Shown: positions 34,212 to 43,202 of the stretch, piece by piece
Layout: the number at the start of each line of letters is the position of its first letter
How positions within the stretch are numbered: position 1 is the stretch's first letter
Origin: Sulfuricella sp035530375
GTDB lineage: Bacteria > Pseudomonadota > Gammaproteobacteria > Burkholderiales > Sulfuricellaceae
Assembly: GCA_035530375.1 (NCBI GenBank)
Contig: DATKUY010000007.1
Coordinates: 11,693 to 75,692, forward strand
Reading direction: 5' to 3'
DNA: 64,000 nt
Position numbers and translations under genes: made by a program
The notes under the pieces: model-generated
Told to the model about the DNA's origin: nothing
The model's input: only the letters and a program-made list of their open reading frames with translations
The model's database searches: none

Positions 34212-35491
34212 GCCTTGCATTTCTTCTGATCGTAGCGGCAGGCGCGCATGCCGGGGTGAGTATCACTTCGGCCCGGGTCTGGCCGGCGTCCGATTACACG
34301 CGCGTGACACTCGAGTCCGCAACGCCAATCAAATACCAGTTCCTTTCCATCAAGGATCCAGACCGCCTGGTGATCGACCTCGAAGGCGTGGATATTGGCG
34401 CCGCACTGGAAGGCCTCGCTGCCAAGGTTGCAGCAAATGATCCCTACATCAAGCTGGTGCGCGTCGCCCGCAATAAACCGGGGGTGGTGCGGGTGGTGCT
34501 GGATCTTAAGGCTGAAGTCAAGCCGCAGATCTTCACGTTACCGCCTTACGGCGAATATGGACATCGTCTGGTGCTCGATCTTTACCCGCTGCAGCCGGTT
34601 GATCCACTGATGGCGTTGCTGGATAAACGTGATGCCGGAAGCCCGCCGGAAGGTGCCAACAAGGAGAGGGCGGATGAGAATGCTTTGGGGTTGACCATCG
34701 CCAAAACCTTGGAAAATCCGGGCAAGGAAAAGTCGCCCGAGGTCGCGAAGGCAGTGAGCAAGCCCGATGTGATGCGCCTGATCACCATTGCGATTGATGC
34801 AGGACACGGCGGTGAAGATCCGGGTGCACACGGCAAGAATGGTACCAATGAAAAGGATGTGACGCTGGCGATTGCACGCCGCCTGAAAGCCCAGGTGGAT
34901 GCCGAACCGAACATGCGCGGCGTGTTGATCCGTGACGGAGATTTTTTCATTCCCCTGCATGGACGGGTAGTCAAGGCCCGCAATATGAAGGCCGACCTGT
35001 TCGTTTCAATCCATGCCGACGCTTTCGTCAGGCCGGATGCACGTGGCTCTTCGGTATTCGCCCTGTCGGAACGCGGTGCAACATCGGCGGCGGCACGCTG
35101 GCTGGCAAAGAAGGAAAACGATGCCGACCTGATCGGCGGCGTAAATATTGACGTCAAGGACGTTTATCTCAAGCAGACCTTACTGGACCTGTCGCAAACC
35201 GCCACCATCAACGATAGCCTCAAATTAGGCAAAGCGGTGCTTGGCAAGCTTGGCGGCATCAACTATCTGCATAAGGGGTCGGTGGAGCAAGCCGGTTTCG
35301 CCGTGCTGAAGTCGCCGGACATCCCGTCTATCCTGGTGGAAACTGCATTCATTTCCAACCCGGAAGAAGAGCTGAAACTCAAGGATGAGGACTACCAGAA
35401 CAAAATTGCGGCAGCCATACTCGGCGGCGTCGAGCTCTATTTTGCCAAGAATCCGCCGCTGGCACGCTCAAAAATGGCCAGTATCAAATAG
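34184..35491 (+). CDS. amiC: N-acetylmuramoyl-L-alanine amidase with AMIN domain
   Basis: The 435-aa exported protein cleaves cell-wall peptide side chains for daughter-cell separation. It has a Sec-type signal peptide (VVSLAFLLIVAAGAHA, no twin-arginine), an AMIN domain (about 25-130, SITSARVWPASDYTRVTLE) and an Amidase_3 domain from about 198: IAIDAGHGGEDPG, TNEKDVTLAIA, VSIHADAF, and VETAFISNPEEE with the catalytic Glu. Septal targeting by AMIN is family knowledge. Confidence 0.95.
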   Translation: MLERFKFVVSLAFLLIVAAGAHAGVSITSARVWPASDYTRVTLESATPIKYQFLSIKDPDRLVIDLEGVDIGAALEGLAAKVAANDPYIKLVRVARNKPGVVRVVLDLKAEVKPQIFTLPPYGEYGHRLVLDLYPLQPVDPLMALLDKRDAGSPPEGANKERADENALGLTIAKTLENPGKEKSPEVAKAVSKPDVMRLITIAIDAGHGGEDPGAHGKNGTNEKDVTLAIARRLKAQVDAEPNMRGVLIRDGDFFIPLHGRVVKARNMKADLFVSIHADAFVRPDARGSSVFALSERGATSAAARWLAKKENDADLIGGVNIDVKDVYLKQTLLDLSQTATINDSLKLGKAVLGKLGGINYLHKGSVEQAGFAVLKSPDIPSILVETAFISNPEEELKLKDEDYQNKIAAAILGGVELYFAKNPPLARSKMASIK

Positions 35492-35535
35492 CGGCAACAG
35501 AGGTGCACCGGCGAGCGTCGGTGCGAACCAAAAGA

Positions 35536-35829
35536 TCAGACGCAGCCAGTTGGTTTGGGCAGACCGCCGTACTTGGTGATCGGTTTCATCGGGCCGGTCA
35601 TCCATAGTTTGAACACGGCATTCTGTTCCTCGCCAATATATTTGGCGAATTTCCGAATCGGCGGCACGCTGCCGAATTCATCGAAGAATTCGCGGGCTTT
35701 CATGATTTGAGCCCATTTCACTTCGTCCAGCTTGTAGTTGTCCGCCTCGGCCATTGCGCCGCCAATTTCCGGCGTCCACGCGCTCATGTCAGCAAGATAG
35801 CCGTCGCCATCACGTTCTGGTAGTTCCAT
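35536..35829 (-). CDS. TusE/DsrC-like sulfur-carrier protein, single-cysteine type
   Basis: The 97-aa cytoplasmic protein matches DsrC/TusE (GYLADMSAWTPEIGGAMAEAD; VPPIRKFAKYIG; GLPKPTGCV). Only the penultimate Cys96 is present; the second DsrC cysteine ten residues earlier is Lys. It is therefore closer to TusE-type carriers than to full DsrC. GGAGG lies 7 nt before the ATG. Divergent from mutL across a region with repeated TAGTCA motifs. Sulfur-relay function is inferred from the family. Confidence 0.85.
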   Translation of the reverse strand: MELPERDGDGYLADMSAWTPEIGGAMAEADNYKLDEVKWAQIMKAREFFDEFGSVPPIRKFAKYIGEEQNAVFKLWMTGPMKPITKYGGLPKPTGCV

Positions 35830-35905
35830 GATGATACCTCCTCAAAAAATTCGGGTTACCGATAGATTCAGACGCGCCAGAAGCAAAATTGTCTGATGCG
35901 ACTGT

Positions 35906-35989
35906 AAATAGTCAACATTGATCGCATGACTATTTTTAGACTGTGTCTTGGTGTTGGCATTAGACTATAACCAACAAAAATAGTCAACA
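35906..35989. promoter_or_regulatory. TAGTCA repeat cluster upstream of the DsrC-like gene
   Basis: AAATAGTCA (35906-35914) and TGACTATTT (35927-35935) form a perfect inverted pair with a 12-nt spacer. AAATAGTCAACA occurs directly at 35906-35917 and again at 35978-35989. The spacing suggests binding sites for a dimeric regulator of the DsrC-like gene, mutL or both. Confidence 0.45.
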
Positions 35990-36088
35990 ATTATTTGCAT
36001 TCAGGCCTGAATGCTTCGCACAGCGCAGAATCAACAGCCCACGCATAAGGCGTATAATTCGGGAATTACATTTGTTGCGGGTTATCGC

Positions 36089-37855
36089 ATGTCTGTTATC
36101 CGGATCTTGCCAGATTTACTCATCGACCAGATCGCCGCCGGCGAGGTGGTGGAGCGCCCGGCATCGGCCTTGAAGGAAATGCTGGAAAACAGTGTGGACG
36201 CGGCGGCGGGTGAGATTGCGGTAACCCTGACGCAGGGCGGAATCAAGCTGTTGCGCGTTGCCGACGATGGTGTCGGCATCGTCGCGGAGGAACTTCCGCT
36301 GGCACTGGCGCGCCATGCCACCAGCAAGATCACTTCATTGACCGATCTGGAGTCGGTGCAGAGCCTTGGCTTTCGTGGCGAGGCGCTGGCCAGCATCGCC
36401 GCAGTCTCGCGTCTGGCGCTAACCAGCCGGCGGCGGAATGAGCGCCATGCCTGGAAAATAGAGGCGACCGGTGGCGAGATCGGCGGCCTGCAGCCGGCCG
36501 CGCTGGACTCGGGCACGTTGCTGGAGGTGCAGGATCTGTATTTCAATACCCCGGCGCGGCGCAAATTCCTCAAGGCCGAAGCGACCGAATACGGCCATTG
36601 CGAGGAGATGTTCCGACGCATCGCACTGGGCCATCCGGAAGTCGGCTTTTCCTTGCAGCACAACGCGCGCAAGGTCTGGCATCTGCCGGCTGGGACGATG
36701 GGGCGGAGAGCCGCCACCCTGCTCGGCGACGAGTTTTCCGCCGCATCCGTGGTGCTGGACGAACGCGCGGGAAACCTGCGCTTGTGGGGGCTGGCAAGTC
36801 TGCCGGGGTTCACGCGCGGCGGGCGCGATGCCCAGTATTTTTACGTCAATGGCCGTTTCGTGCGCGACAAGCTGATCAGCCATGCGATCCGCGAGGCATA
36901 TAAGGACATCCTGCACCACGACCGCCACCCGGCTTTTGTCCTGTTCCTCGAAATCGAACCGGAAGCGGTTGACGTCAACGTGCACCCGACCAAAATCGAG
37001 GTGCGCTTTCGCGATGCCCGTGCGCTCCACCAGTTCGTCTTTCACGCCCTGAACAAGGCCTTGTCGGCACCGATCAGAACCCGGCAGGTGGCGCCCGTCA
37101 AACCCCCGTCAACCACCTTTCACACCGGGGGAGTGTCTTCCTATGCCACTCAGCCGCACCAGACACAAATGTCGCTCGGCGTGGCGGAGCGCGCCAACCT
37201 CTATGAAACCATGTTCGGCCGAATCGGCAAGCCGGAAGCGGCGCCCCAGTCCGAACAGCCGGAGCAGGAAATGCCGCCGCTGGGCTTCGCTCTGGGGCAA
37301 CTGCACGGGGTTTACATTCTGGCGCAGAACGCGAAAGGGCTGGTGATTGTCGACATGCACGCCGCCCATGAGCGGATTACCTATGAAAAGCTGAAAGCGG
37401 TTCTCGACAGCCACAGCGTCGCCATGCAGCCCTTGCTGATCCCGGTGTCGTTTCATGCCGGCGCGCTGGATGTCGCCGCAGTAGCGGAACATGGCGCGGT
37501 GCTGGCCGAATTGGGCTTTGAAATTGCGGCACTGTCGCCCACCACGCTGGCGGTGCGTGCGTTGCCGGCGCTGCTTGCCGATGCCGACCCGGTTTTGCTG
37601 GCGCGCGATGTGTTGAAGGAGTTGCATGAATCAGGCGCCGCACGGGTGCTTGCCGAACGGCGCAACGAATTGCTGGCGACGCTTGCCTGCCATGCCTCGG
37701 TTCGTGCCAACAGAAAGCTCGCTGTGCCGGAAATGAATGCGCTGCTGCGGGAAATGGAGGCTGCCGAGCGTGCCGATCAGTGCAATCATGGCCGTCCCAC
37801 CTGGCGCGAAATTTCCATGGAACAACTGGATGGCTTGTTCATGCGGGGGAAATAA
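36089..37855 (+). CDS. mutL: DNA mismatch repair protein MutL
   Basis: The 588-aa protein has the GHKL ATPase (IDQIAAGEVVERPASALKE; RVADDGVGI; SLGFRGEALASIAAV) and the C-terminal dimerisation domain. That domain keeps the endonuclease-type motif DMHAAHERITYE, plus ACHASVRANRKL and CNHGRPTW, so it probably nicks DNA itself. ATG 36089 is the family start (MSVIRILPD); an upstream ATG at 36011 adds 26 unrelated residues. Confidence 0.96.
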   Translation: MSVIRILPDLLIDQIAAGEVVERPASALKEMLENSVDAAAGEIAVTLTQGGIKLLRVADDGVGIVAEELPLALARHATSKITSLTDLESVQSLGFRGEALASIAAVSRLALTSRRRNERHAWKIEATGGEIGGLQPAALDSGTLLEVQDLYFNTPARRKFLKAEATEYGHCEEMFRRIALGHPEVGFSLQHNARKVWHLPAGTMGRRAATLLGDEFSAASVVLDERAGNLRLWGLASLPGFTRGGRDAQYFYVNGRFVRDKLISHAIREAYKDILHHDRHPAFVLFLEIEPEAVDVNVHPTKIEVRFRDARALHQFVFHALNKALSAPIRTRQVAPVKPPSTTFHTGGVSSYATQPHQTQMSLGVAERANLYETMFGRIGKPEAAPQSEQPEQEMPPLGFALGQLHGVYILAQNAKGLVIVDMHAAHERITYEKLKAVLDSHSVAMQPLLIPVSFHAGALDVAAVAEHGAVLAELGFEIAALSPTTLAVRALPALLADADPVLLARDVLKELHESGAARVLAERRNELLATLACHASVRANRKLAVPEMNALLREMEAAERADQCNHGRPTWREISMEQLDGLFMRGK

Positions 37856-37860
37856 CGGTG

Positions 37861-37995
37861 ATGGGTGATGATGAGGAATGGGTGATGAAAACCATTCGAT
37901 CATCCTCCTCACTCCATTTGGCTTTCGGCTTGCCCGGCTTAGGCTGATGGCTTAAATATATGTCAACTCACCACTCGTCACCCATTCACCATTCC
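37861..37995. repeat. ATGGGTGATGA-type inverted repeat around the miaA start
   Basis: GGGTGATGATGAGGAATGGGTGATG-like sequence after mutL is mirrored by CACTCGTCACCCATTCACC at 37966-37985. The right arm encodes the miaA N-terminus. A related hairpin lies at 44383-44441 before kdsB. Confidence 0.5.
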
Positions 37996-38925
37996 CCGCA
38001 ATCGCCGCCGGCAATTTTCCTCATGGGCCCCACCGCCAGCGGCAAGACCGGGGTGGCGGTGGAATTGGTACAGCGCTTGCCGTGCGAGATCATCAGCGTG
38101 GATTCAGCCCTGGTTTACCGCGGCATGGACATCGGTACCGCCAAGCCGGATGCGGCGACGCTGGCGTTGGCGCCGCACCATCTGATCGACATCATCGATC
38201 CGACGCAAAGCTATTCCGCTGCGCAATTCCGGGCAGACGCACTGCGCCTGATGGCGGAGATCACCGCGCGCGGCAATATTCCCCTGCTGACCGGCGGCAC
38301 CATGCTGTATTTCAAGGCCTTGCAGCAGGGGCTGGACGACTTGCCGCAAGCCGACCCGGCCATTCGCGCCGCAATCGATGCGATGGCCACGGCAAACGGC
38401 TGGCCCGCAATGCATGCCGAATTGGCGCGACTCGACCCGGTGACGTCCGCGCGTCTTAACCCTGCCGATGGGCAGCGTATCCAGCGTGCTCTTGAAGTCT
38501 GCCAAATAACCGGCAGGCCGATGTCGGAGTTGTTCGGGCAGGGAAACGCCGTGGAATTGCCCTATCGCGTTATTGCCCTGGCCTTGCAACCGGGCGACCG
38601 CGCCATATTGCACGAGCGCATCGCGCAGCGTTTCGACGCCATGCTGGCACAGGGATTGATTGAGGAAGTGGAGCAATTGAGGCGGGAATTCGCGCTAGAC
38701 CCTGCCATGCCGTCGATGCGTTGCGTCGGCTACCGCCAGGCATGGCAATATCTGGATGGCGAATTTAGCTTGGCGGAACTTCGCGAAAAGGGCATTGCCG
38801 CTACACGCCAACTGGCAAAGCGGCAGCTGACCTGGTTGCGCGGTATGGAGAGCGTGGTTTCGTTCGACTGCCTGGAGCGGAATTTGTCTGCTGCGGTATT
38901 CGACTGGCTCAGTGGGGAACTGTGA
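37960..38925 (+). CDS. miaA: tRNA dimethylallyltransferase
   Basis: The 321-aa enzyme adds a dimethylallyl group to A37 of tRNAs reading U-starting codons. Motifs: IFLMGPTASGKTGVAVEL (P-loop), DSALVYRGMDIGTAKP, LLTGGTMLYFKAL, MRCVGYRQAWQYL. The first 13-17 residues (STHHSSPIHHSPQSPP) derive from the flanking repeat and match no family sequence. Follows mutL as in many proteobacteria. Confidence 0.95.
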   Translation: MSTHHSSPIHHSPQSPPAIFLMGPTASGKTGVAVELVQRLPCEIISVDSALVYRGMDIGTAKPDAATLALAPHHLIDIIDPTQSYSAAQFRADALRLMAEITARGNIPLLTGGTMLYFKALQQGLDDLPQADPAIRAAIDAMATANGWPAMHAELARLDPVTSARLNPADGQRIQRALEVCQITGRPMSELFGQGNAVELPYRVIALALQPGDRAILHERIAQRFDAMLAQGLIEEVEQLRREFALDPAMPSMRCVGYRQAWQYLDGEFSLAELREKGIAATRQLAKRQLTWLRGMESVVSFDCLERNLSAAVFDWLSGEL

Positions 38926-38940
38926 AGCTAAAAACGGCTC

Positions 38941-38971
38941 GGCCACGGATGCACACGGATTAACACGGATG
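38941..38971. repeat. CACGGAT tandem intergenic repeat
   Basis: Three imperfect units of CACGGAT spaced by about 10 nt, just downstream of miaA. The motif resembles the ACACGGAT repeats scattered in proteobacterial intergenic DNA. No function is visible. Confidence 0.45.
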
Positions 38972-39050
38972 GTTGAGCATAAATCATCGGCCTCTGAACT
39001 CTTCGGCGTCCCCCGCGTCCTCATGCGGTTCAACAGACTTTCCCCTGAAG

Positions 39051-40427
39051 TTATTTTGAAGGCTTCTGCTCGTTTTTGACTCCGGACGCGGCATTCATTT
39101 CCTCGATTACTTTTTTCAGCCCCTGCGCGCTTTCCTTGGTATTCTTGCCGTTGATGATCAGCACCCCTCCTCTGGGCACGGTTGCCGAAGCGCCTGCCTG
39201 CCTGGCAGTGGGGGAGCGCCGATTCTTCAGCTCCTCGATTTGTGCTTGCATTTCCTGATTTTGTTTTCGCAATGCTTCGATCTGTGCCTGGATGTCGGTG
39301 TTGGCTGATGCGGGGGCAGCCGCAGCCCGAGATTCCGCAGCGGCAAGGTCCGCGGCCGTGGCTTGTGCTGCGGCCTCTGCTTTAGCCTGCGCAGTTGCCT
39401 CGGCCTGCGCAGTTGCCTCAGCCTGTGCCGCTGCCTTAGCCTGTTCATCTGCTTCAGCCTGCGCGGCCGCTTCAGCCTGTGCAGTTGCCCCGGCCTGTGC
39501 TTGTGCCGCTGCTTCGGCCAGGGCTGTTGCTTCGGCCTGTGCTTTTGCTGCTGCTTCAGTCAGTGCTGCGGCATCAGTCGGTTTTGGTGCGAGCGCCTCG
39601 GCTGGTTTTTTTTCTTTTTGTGCCGTAGGCGGTGGCGCTTTCTGATGCGGCGGCTGCAGCCATTTCCAGGCGCCAAAACCGCCTCCTATGAGCATGATCA
39701 GAAGTACAAGCACAATCCATTTTCTTTTCCCATGTTTGCCGGTGGGCTGTTCTGATTCCTCTTCATCTTCTTCAAGTTTTTTGTCCACTCGTCCGCCAGA
39801 GCTCCTGAGGCGCGAATCCGGCGTTTTTTTATCTGCGTGTTTGGCAGGGAGTTCAGATACGTCTTCCTCATTGGGCTCGTTCTTTTTGCGGGAAAGCCGC
39901 AGGACGTTTTTCAGCCGGTACAGCCAGCCCGGCTTGACCGGCTCTTCCTGTTCTTCATCTGGCTGCTTTTTGTTTGTGCGCCCGGCAGGAAGTTCGGTTT
40001 CATTTTCCGCATCATCGGATTCGCTTTTTTTGCGTGAGGGCTGCAGCGCTTTTTTCAGGCGGGCAAGCAAGCTTGCCTTGACCGGTTCGGATTCGGTTTC
40101 CTCCGCGGTGATTGTTTCATCCGGCTGAAGCTTTTTGTCGTCTTTATGATGCTCGGCAGCGCTGGCGGGTTTTTCCATCTTTTTGTCGAGAGACATCATT
40201 TCAACCGGCGGATGCTTCCCGGCAGCATGTTCGATCAGGGTTTCAGGCTCTTCCTTGTCATCGGGGTCGCTCTTTTTACGGGAGGGCAGCAGAGCGCCTT
40301 TCAGGCGTGTGAACCAGCCTGGCTTGACTGGCTCCTGGCCGGCTTCATCGGCAGCGATGGTTTCGTCGGTGGCGCCTTCGCCATTTTCTTCGGCCACAGC
40401 TTTCTTTTTCCAGAATCTGAAATTCAT
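39051..40427 (-). CDS. membrane protein with three amphipathic repeats, Ala-rich stalk and coiled coil (unknown function)
   Basis: The 458-aa protein is not recognised as a named family. Three charged repeats of about 25 residues occupy 32-57, 114-139 and 162-187 with the pattern EPVKxxxxxRLKxxLxxSRKK (EPVKPGWFTRLKGALLPSRK in the first). One membrane helix lies at about 237-256. A stalk rich in Ala, Gln and Glu (285-370) and a coiled coil (IQAQIEALRKQNQEMQAQIE, from 379) follow, then a short end (GGVLIINGKNTKESAQGL). The repeats resemble the amphipathic membrane-targeting helix of FtsY. It is co-transcribed with xseA, overlapping by 4 nt. Low-complexity composition limits homology judgement. 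Confidence 0.75.
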   Translation of the reverse strand: MNFRFWKKKAVAEENGEGATDETIAADEAGQEPVKPGWFTRLKGALLPSRKKSDPDDKEEPETLIEHAAGKHPPVEMMSLDKKMEKPASAAEHHKDDKKLQPDETITAEETESEPVKASLLARLKKALQPSRKKSESDDAENETELPAGRTNKKQPDEEQEEPVKPGWLYRLKNVLRLSRKKNEPNEEDVSELPAKHADKKTPDSRLRSSGGRVDKKLEEDEEESEQPTGKHGKRKWIVLVLLIMLIGGGFGAWKWLQPPHQKAPPPTAQKEKKPAEALAPKPTDAAALTEAAAKAQAEATALAEAAAQAQAGATAQAEAAAQAEADEQAKAAAQAEATAQAEATAQAKAEAAAQATAADLAAAESRAAAAPASANTDIQAQIEALRKQNQEMQAQIEELKNRRSPTARQAGASATVPRGGVLIINGKNTKESAQGLKKVIEEMNAASGVKNEQKPSK

Positions 40428-41773
40428 CGGCCATCCTCCTTGCTAATTACTCCGGCGGCGGCACTGCCGCGTGCGAAGGTGATGGAAAGTACTTCGTTCA
40501 GCACAATTTCAGCACTGTCGCGGACAATTTTCCCATCAGACGAGCGCACCATGCTGAAGCCGCGTTCGAGTACCGATTGCGGGTTGAGATGGGCGAGACT
40601 GGCCTGCAGTCGTTGCAGTGCGGTTTGGTGGCCCTGCATCTGGCGGGCCAGGGAATGTCGCAGGCGCTGCGCCAATTCTCGCTGCTGCGCCTCGTGCGCG
40701 GCGATGTCGGGTTTTGCCGTGGCCAGGCGATGGGCCAGTTTTTGCAGCCGCCACCCTTGTTCGGCAAGTGCGTGGTCAACGGTGTTATTCAGGCGTTGGC
40801 CCAAGTGGCCGAGGTGTGTCAGGCGTGCGTTTAGCCGCTCACCTGGATGGACCAGCCGGCGCGACAGATAATCCATCTGCTGCATATGCTGCTCGAGTTT
40901 CTGTCGCAGGCGGCGGCTCAGGCGGCTATGCACGGCTTCAAGCCGGCGCAGCAGGTCGGTGCGGCTGGGGCTGGCCAGTTCTGCCGCGGCAGTCGGAGTG
41001 GGTGCGCGCCGGTCGGCGACGAAATCGCTGATGGTGATGTCGGTTTCGTGGCCGACGCCGCTGACGACCGGGATGGTGCAGGTATGGATTGCCCGTGCCA
41101 CGGTTTCTTCGTTGAAGGCCCACAGGTCTTCGATGCTGCCGCCGCCGCGACAGACGATCAGCACGTCGCATTCGTCGCGCCTGGCGGCAGTGCGAATCGC
41201 CTCGGCGATTTTTGCTGCCGCACCCTCCCCTTGTACCGGGGTGGGGTAGAGGATAAGCGGGATCGAGGGCATGCGCCGCCGTAGGGTGGTGATCACATCG
41301 CGCAGCGCGGCGGCAGTGGGGGAGGTGACGATGCCGATCTGTCCGGGAAAGGTGGGCAGGTGTTTTTTGCCCGCTTCGTCGAATAGCCCCTCCTTTTCCA
41401 GGCGTGCCTTGAGTTTTGCATAAGCTTCGTACAGCGCTCCCAGTCCGGCACGCCGGATGTTTTCGACGTTGAGCTGATATTCTCCGCGCGGTTCATACAG
41501 GGTTACCAGGGCGCGCACCTCGATCTGGTCGCCGTTGCGCGGCAGCCAGTCGAGGTATTGATTTTTGTGGCGAAACATCGCACAGCGCACTTGGGCAAGG
41601 CTGTCCTTGAGGGAAAAATACCAGTGCCCCGACGCAGCGGCGGTAAAATTGGATATTTCACCGGAGATCCATGTCAGAGAGAAATTCTGCTCCAGTAACT
41701 GTCTTGCGCGGCGATTCAGTTCGCTGACGCCGATGACTGGAGACTCCACTGTAAGTGCAGGGGGCAAATGCAT
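40424..41773 (-). CDS. xseA: exodeoxyribonuclease VII large subunit
   Basis: The 449-aa subunit has the OB-fold start (ISVSELNRRARQLLEQNF-type: VIGVSELNRRARQLLEQNFS), catalytic GGGSIEDLWAFNEE, SGVGHETDITISDFVADRRAPTP and a long C-terminal coiled coil. With XseB it degrades single-stranded DNA in both directions; XseB is not in this window. It overlaps the following repeat-containing membrane protein gene. Confidence 0.95.
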   Translation of the reverse strand: MHLPPALTVESPVIGVSELNRRARQLLEQNFSLTWISGEISNFTAAASGHWYFSLKDSLAQVRCAMFRHKNQYLDWLPRNGDQIEVRALVTLYEPRGEYQLNVENIRRAGLGALYEAYAKLKARLEKEGLFDEAGKKHLPTFPGQIGIVTSPTAAALRDVITTLRRRMPSIPLILYPTPVQGEGAAAKIAEAIRTAARRDECDVLIVCRGGGSIEDLWAFNEETVARAIHTCTIPVVSGVGHETDITISDFVADRRAPTPTAAAELASPSRTDLLRRLEAVHSRLSRRLRQKLEQHMQQMDYLSRRLVHPGERLNARLTHLGHLGQRLNNTVDHALAEQGWRLQKLAHRLATAKPDIAAHEAQQRELAQRLRHSLARQMQGHQTALQRLQASLAHLNPQSVLERGFSMVRSSDGKIVRDSAEIVLNEVLSITFARGSAAAGVISKEDGR

Positions 41774-42122
41774 TTTTGCATTCTACATTAATCCACAAGC
41801 TTGGCGTATGCCCGTGGTTATGGATCGCTATCTCCATGAGATTATTGTGTATTTATTATCTCATTGATTTTAAATAAAAAATACATTGTTTAATTTTTAA
41901 CCGGCAGGAAATTCTTCTTTTCTCCGGGTGGGTTAAGGCAAATACATACAATTTGCCCACAGTGTTATCCACAACATTTGTGGATAGCAATAAATTTGCC
42001 TTGGTGGCAATAGGTTAACCGTGTTTTCTCATGTCATGTTTAACCATGCTTGCCGAAAATACTGAGGCAGGCTAAAGTTACGGGCGTTTAACCGGGCTGG
42101 AATCAATTAGGGAGAAGGGCGA
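41774..42122. other. 349-bp gap with DnaA-box-like palindromes and AT-rich stretch
   Basis: No gene. TTATCCACA (41965-41973) faces TGTGGATAG (41979-41987), two DnaA-box-like sites in opposite orientation; a weaker ATCCACA lies near 41792. Around them GGTTAA/TTAACC and GGCAAAT/ATTTGCC pairs make a nested inverted repeat (41933-42020). An AT-rich run lies at about 41855-41910. The exbB promoter must be in the right half. Confidence 0.5.
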
Positions 42123-42755
42123 GTGTTATCCATTATTCAAGCAGCGGGCTGGCCGATCTGGTCGCTTATCATTGCATCGGTGATTTCCTTGACGATCATC
42201 GGCTGGCATTTGTGGACGTTCAACCTGGTTGCCCCCAAGGAACTTCTGCCGCAAGTACAGGAATGGGTCAAACAGGGCACGGTGAACGCCGAAAAGCTGG
42301 CGCAACTGGAGAGGCATTCCCCACTGGGTCAAATTTTCGCGGCAGGTTTGAGGAACACCAAGAGTTCGCGCGAGGTGATGCAGGAGGAGATCGAGGAAGT
42401 CGGCCGGCGGGTCGCCCACGAGATCGAGCAGCCCCGCCTGAAATTCGGCCTGTCTTTCCTGGTTTCGCTCAACACGCTTGGTACTATCGCCTCGGTGAGT
42501 CCGCTACTCGGGCTGTTCGGCACGGTAATCGGCATGGTGGAAATTTTCGGCGCGCTCAGGCCGAGCGGCGGCAGCCCCGCCGAACTGGCGCACGGCATTT
42601 CGGTGGCACTGTACAACACCGCCATGGGCCTGATCGTGGCAATTCCCAGCATGATTTTTTATCGCTATCTTCGCGCCCGTGCCGAAGCGCTGGTGCTGGA
42701 AATGGAACAGCAGGCGATAAAACTGGTGAAAATCATTCACGGCGAGCGCAAGTGA
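42123..42755 (+). CDS. exbB: MotA/TolQ/ExbB proton channel protein
   Basis: The 210-aa inner-membrane protein has three membrane helices: near the N-terminus (IIQAAGWPIWSLIIASVISLTI), about 110-135 (LGTIASVSPLLGLFGTVIGMVE) and about 155-175 (GISVALYNTAMGLIVAIPSMI). It forms the proton channel that energises TonB or Tol. Start is GTG after GGGAGAAGG. It is followed 1 nt later by exbD. ExbB rather than TolQ is preferred because no tol-pal genes follow. Confidence 0.9.
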   Translation: MLSIIQAAGWPIWSLIIASVISLTIIGWHLWTFNLVAPKELLPQVQEWVKQGTVNAEKLAQLERHSPLGQIFAAGLRNTKSSREVMQEEIEEVGRRVAHEIEQPRLKFGLSFLVSLNTLGTIASVSPLLGLFGTVIGMVEIFGALRPSGGSPAELAHGISVALYNTAMGLIVAIPSMIFYRYLRARAEALVLEMEQQAIKLVKIIHGERK

Positions 42756-42756
42756 G

Positions 42757-43179
42757 ATGGATTTCCAGCGCGGCAGGGCCAAAGAGGAGCCCGAGATCAA
42801 CCTGATCCCGATGATCGACGTGCTGCTGGTGATATTGATCTTCCTGATGGTCACCACCACCTTTTCCCAGATCGCCGAATTGCAGATCAACCTGCCCACT
42901 GCCGAAGCCGAAAAACCGGCGGATAAACCTGCCTCCATCAATGTGGCAGTGGATGCCAGCGGGCGATATCTGATCAACAGTTCTGCGATGGCCGATTCCA
43001 GCGTTGAAGCGATCAGCCTTGCGCTACGACGTGCCGCAGGAGGCAAGCCCGACCCGGTGATCATTATCAATGCCGACGCCAAGACGACACACCAGGCGGT
43101 GGTGAATGTGATGGAAGCTGCGCGCCAGGCAGGCTACAGTCATATCACCTTTGCCACCCAGGCGAGCCGCGCAAAATAG
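42757..43179 (+). CDS. exbD: biopolymer transport protein ExbD
   Basis: The 140-aa protein has one membrane helix (about 15-38, INLIPMIDVLLVILIFLMVTT) with the conserved Asp that conducts protons, and a periplasmic domain (VDASGRYLINSSAMADSS; DAKTTHQAVVNVMEAARQAGY). It partners the upstream exbB product. Confidence 0.92.
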   Translation: MDFQRGRAKEEPEINLIPMIDVLLVILIFLMVTTTFSQIAELQINLPTAEAEKPADKPASINVAVDASGRYLINSSAMADSSVEAISLALRRAAGGKPDPVIIINADAKTTHQAVVNVMEAARQAGYSHITFATQASRAK

Positions 43180-43202
43180 AGGTTGAGTCGATCCCGCATG
43201 AC

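Noticed and set aside
39290..39650. Repetitive GCC/GCT-rich stretch that looks like a tandem repeat or CRISPR-like array
   Set aside because: It encodes the Ala/Gln/Glu-rich stalk of the 458-aa membrane protein; units are irregular and there are no unique spacers.
41774..42122. Replication origin
   Set aside because: DnaA-box-like sites and AT-rich DNA are present, but there are only two good boxes and no dnaA, dnaN, gyrB or rpmH nearby.
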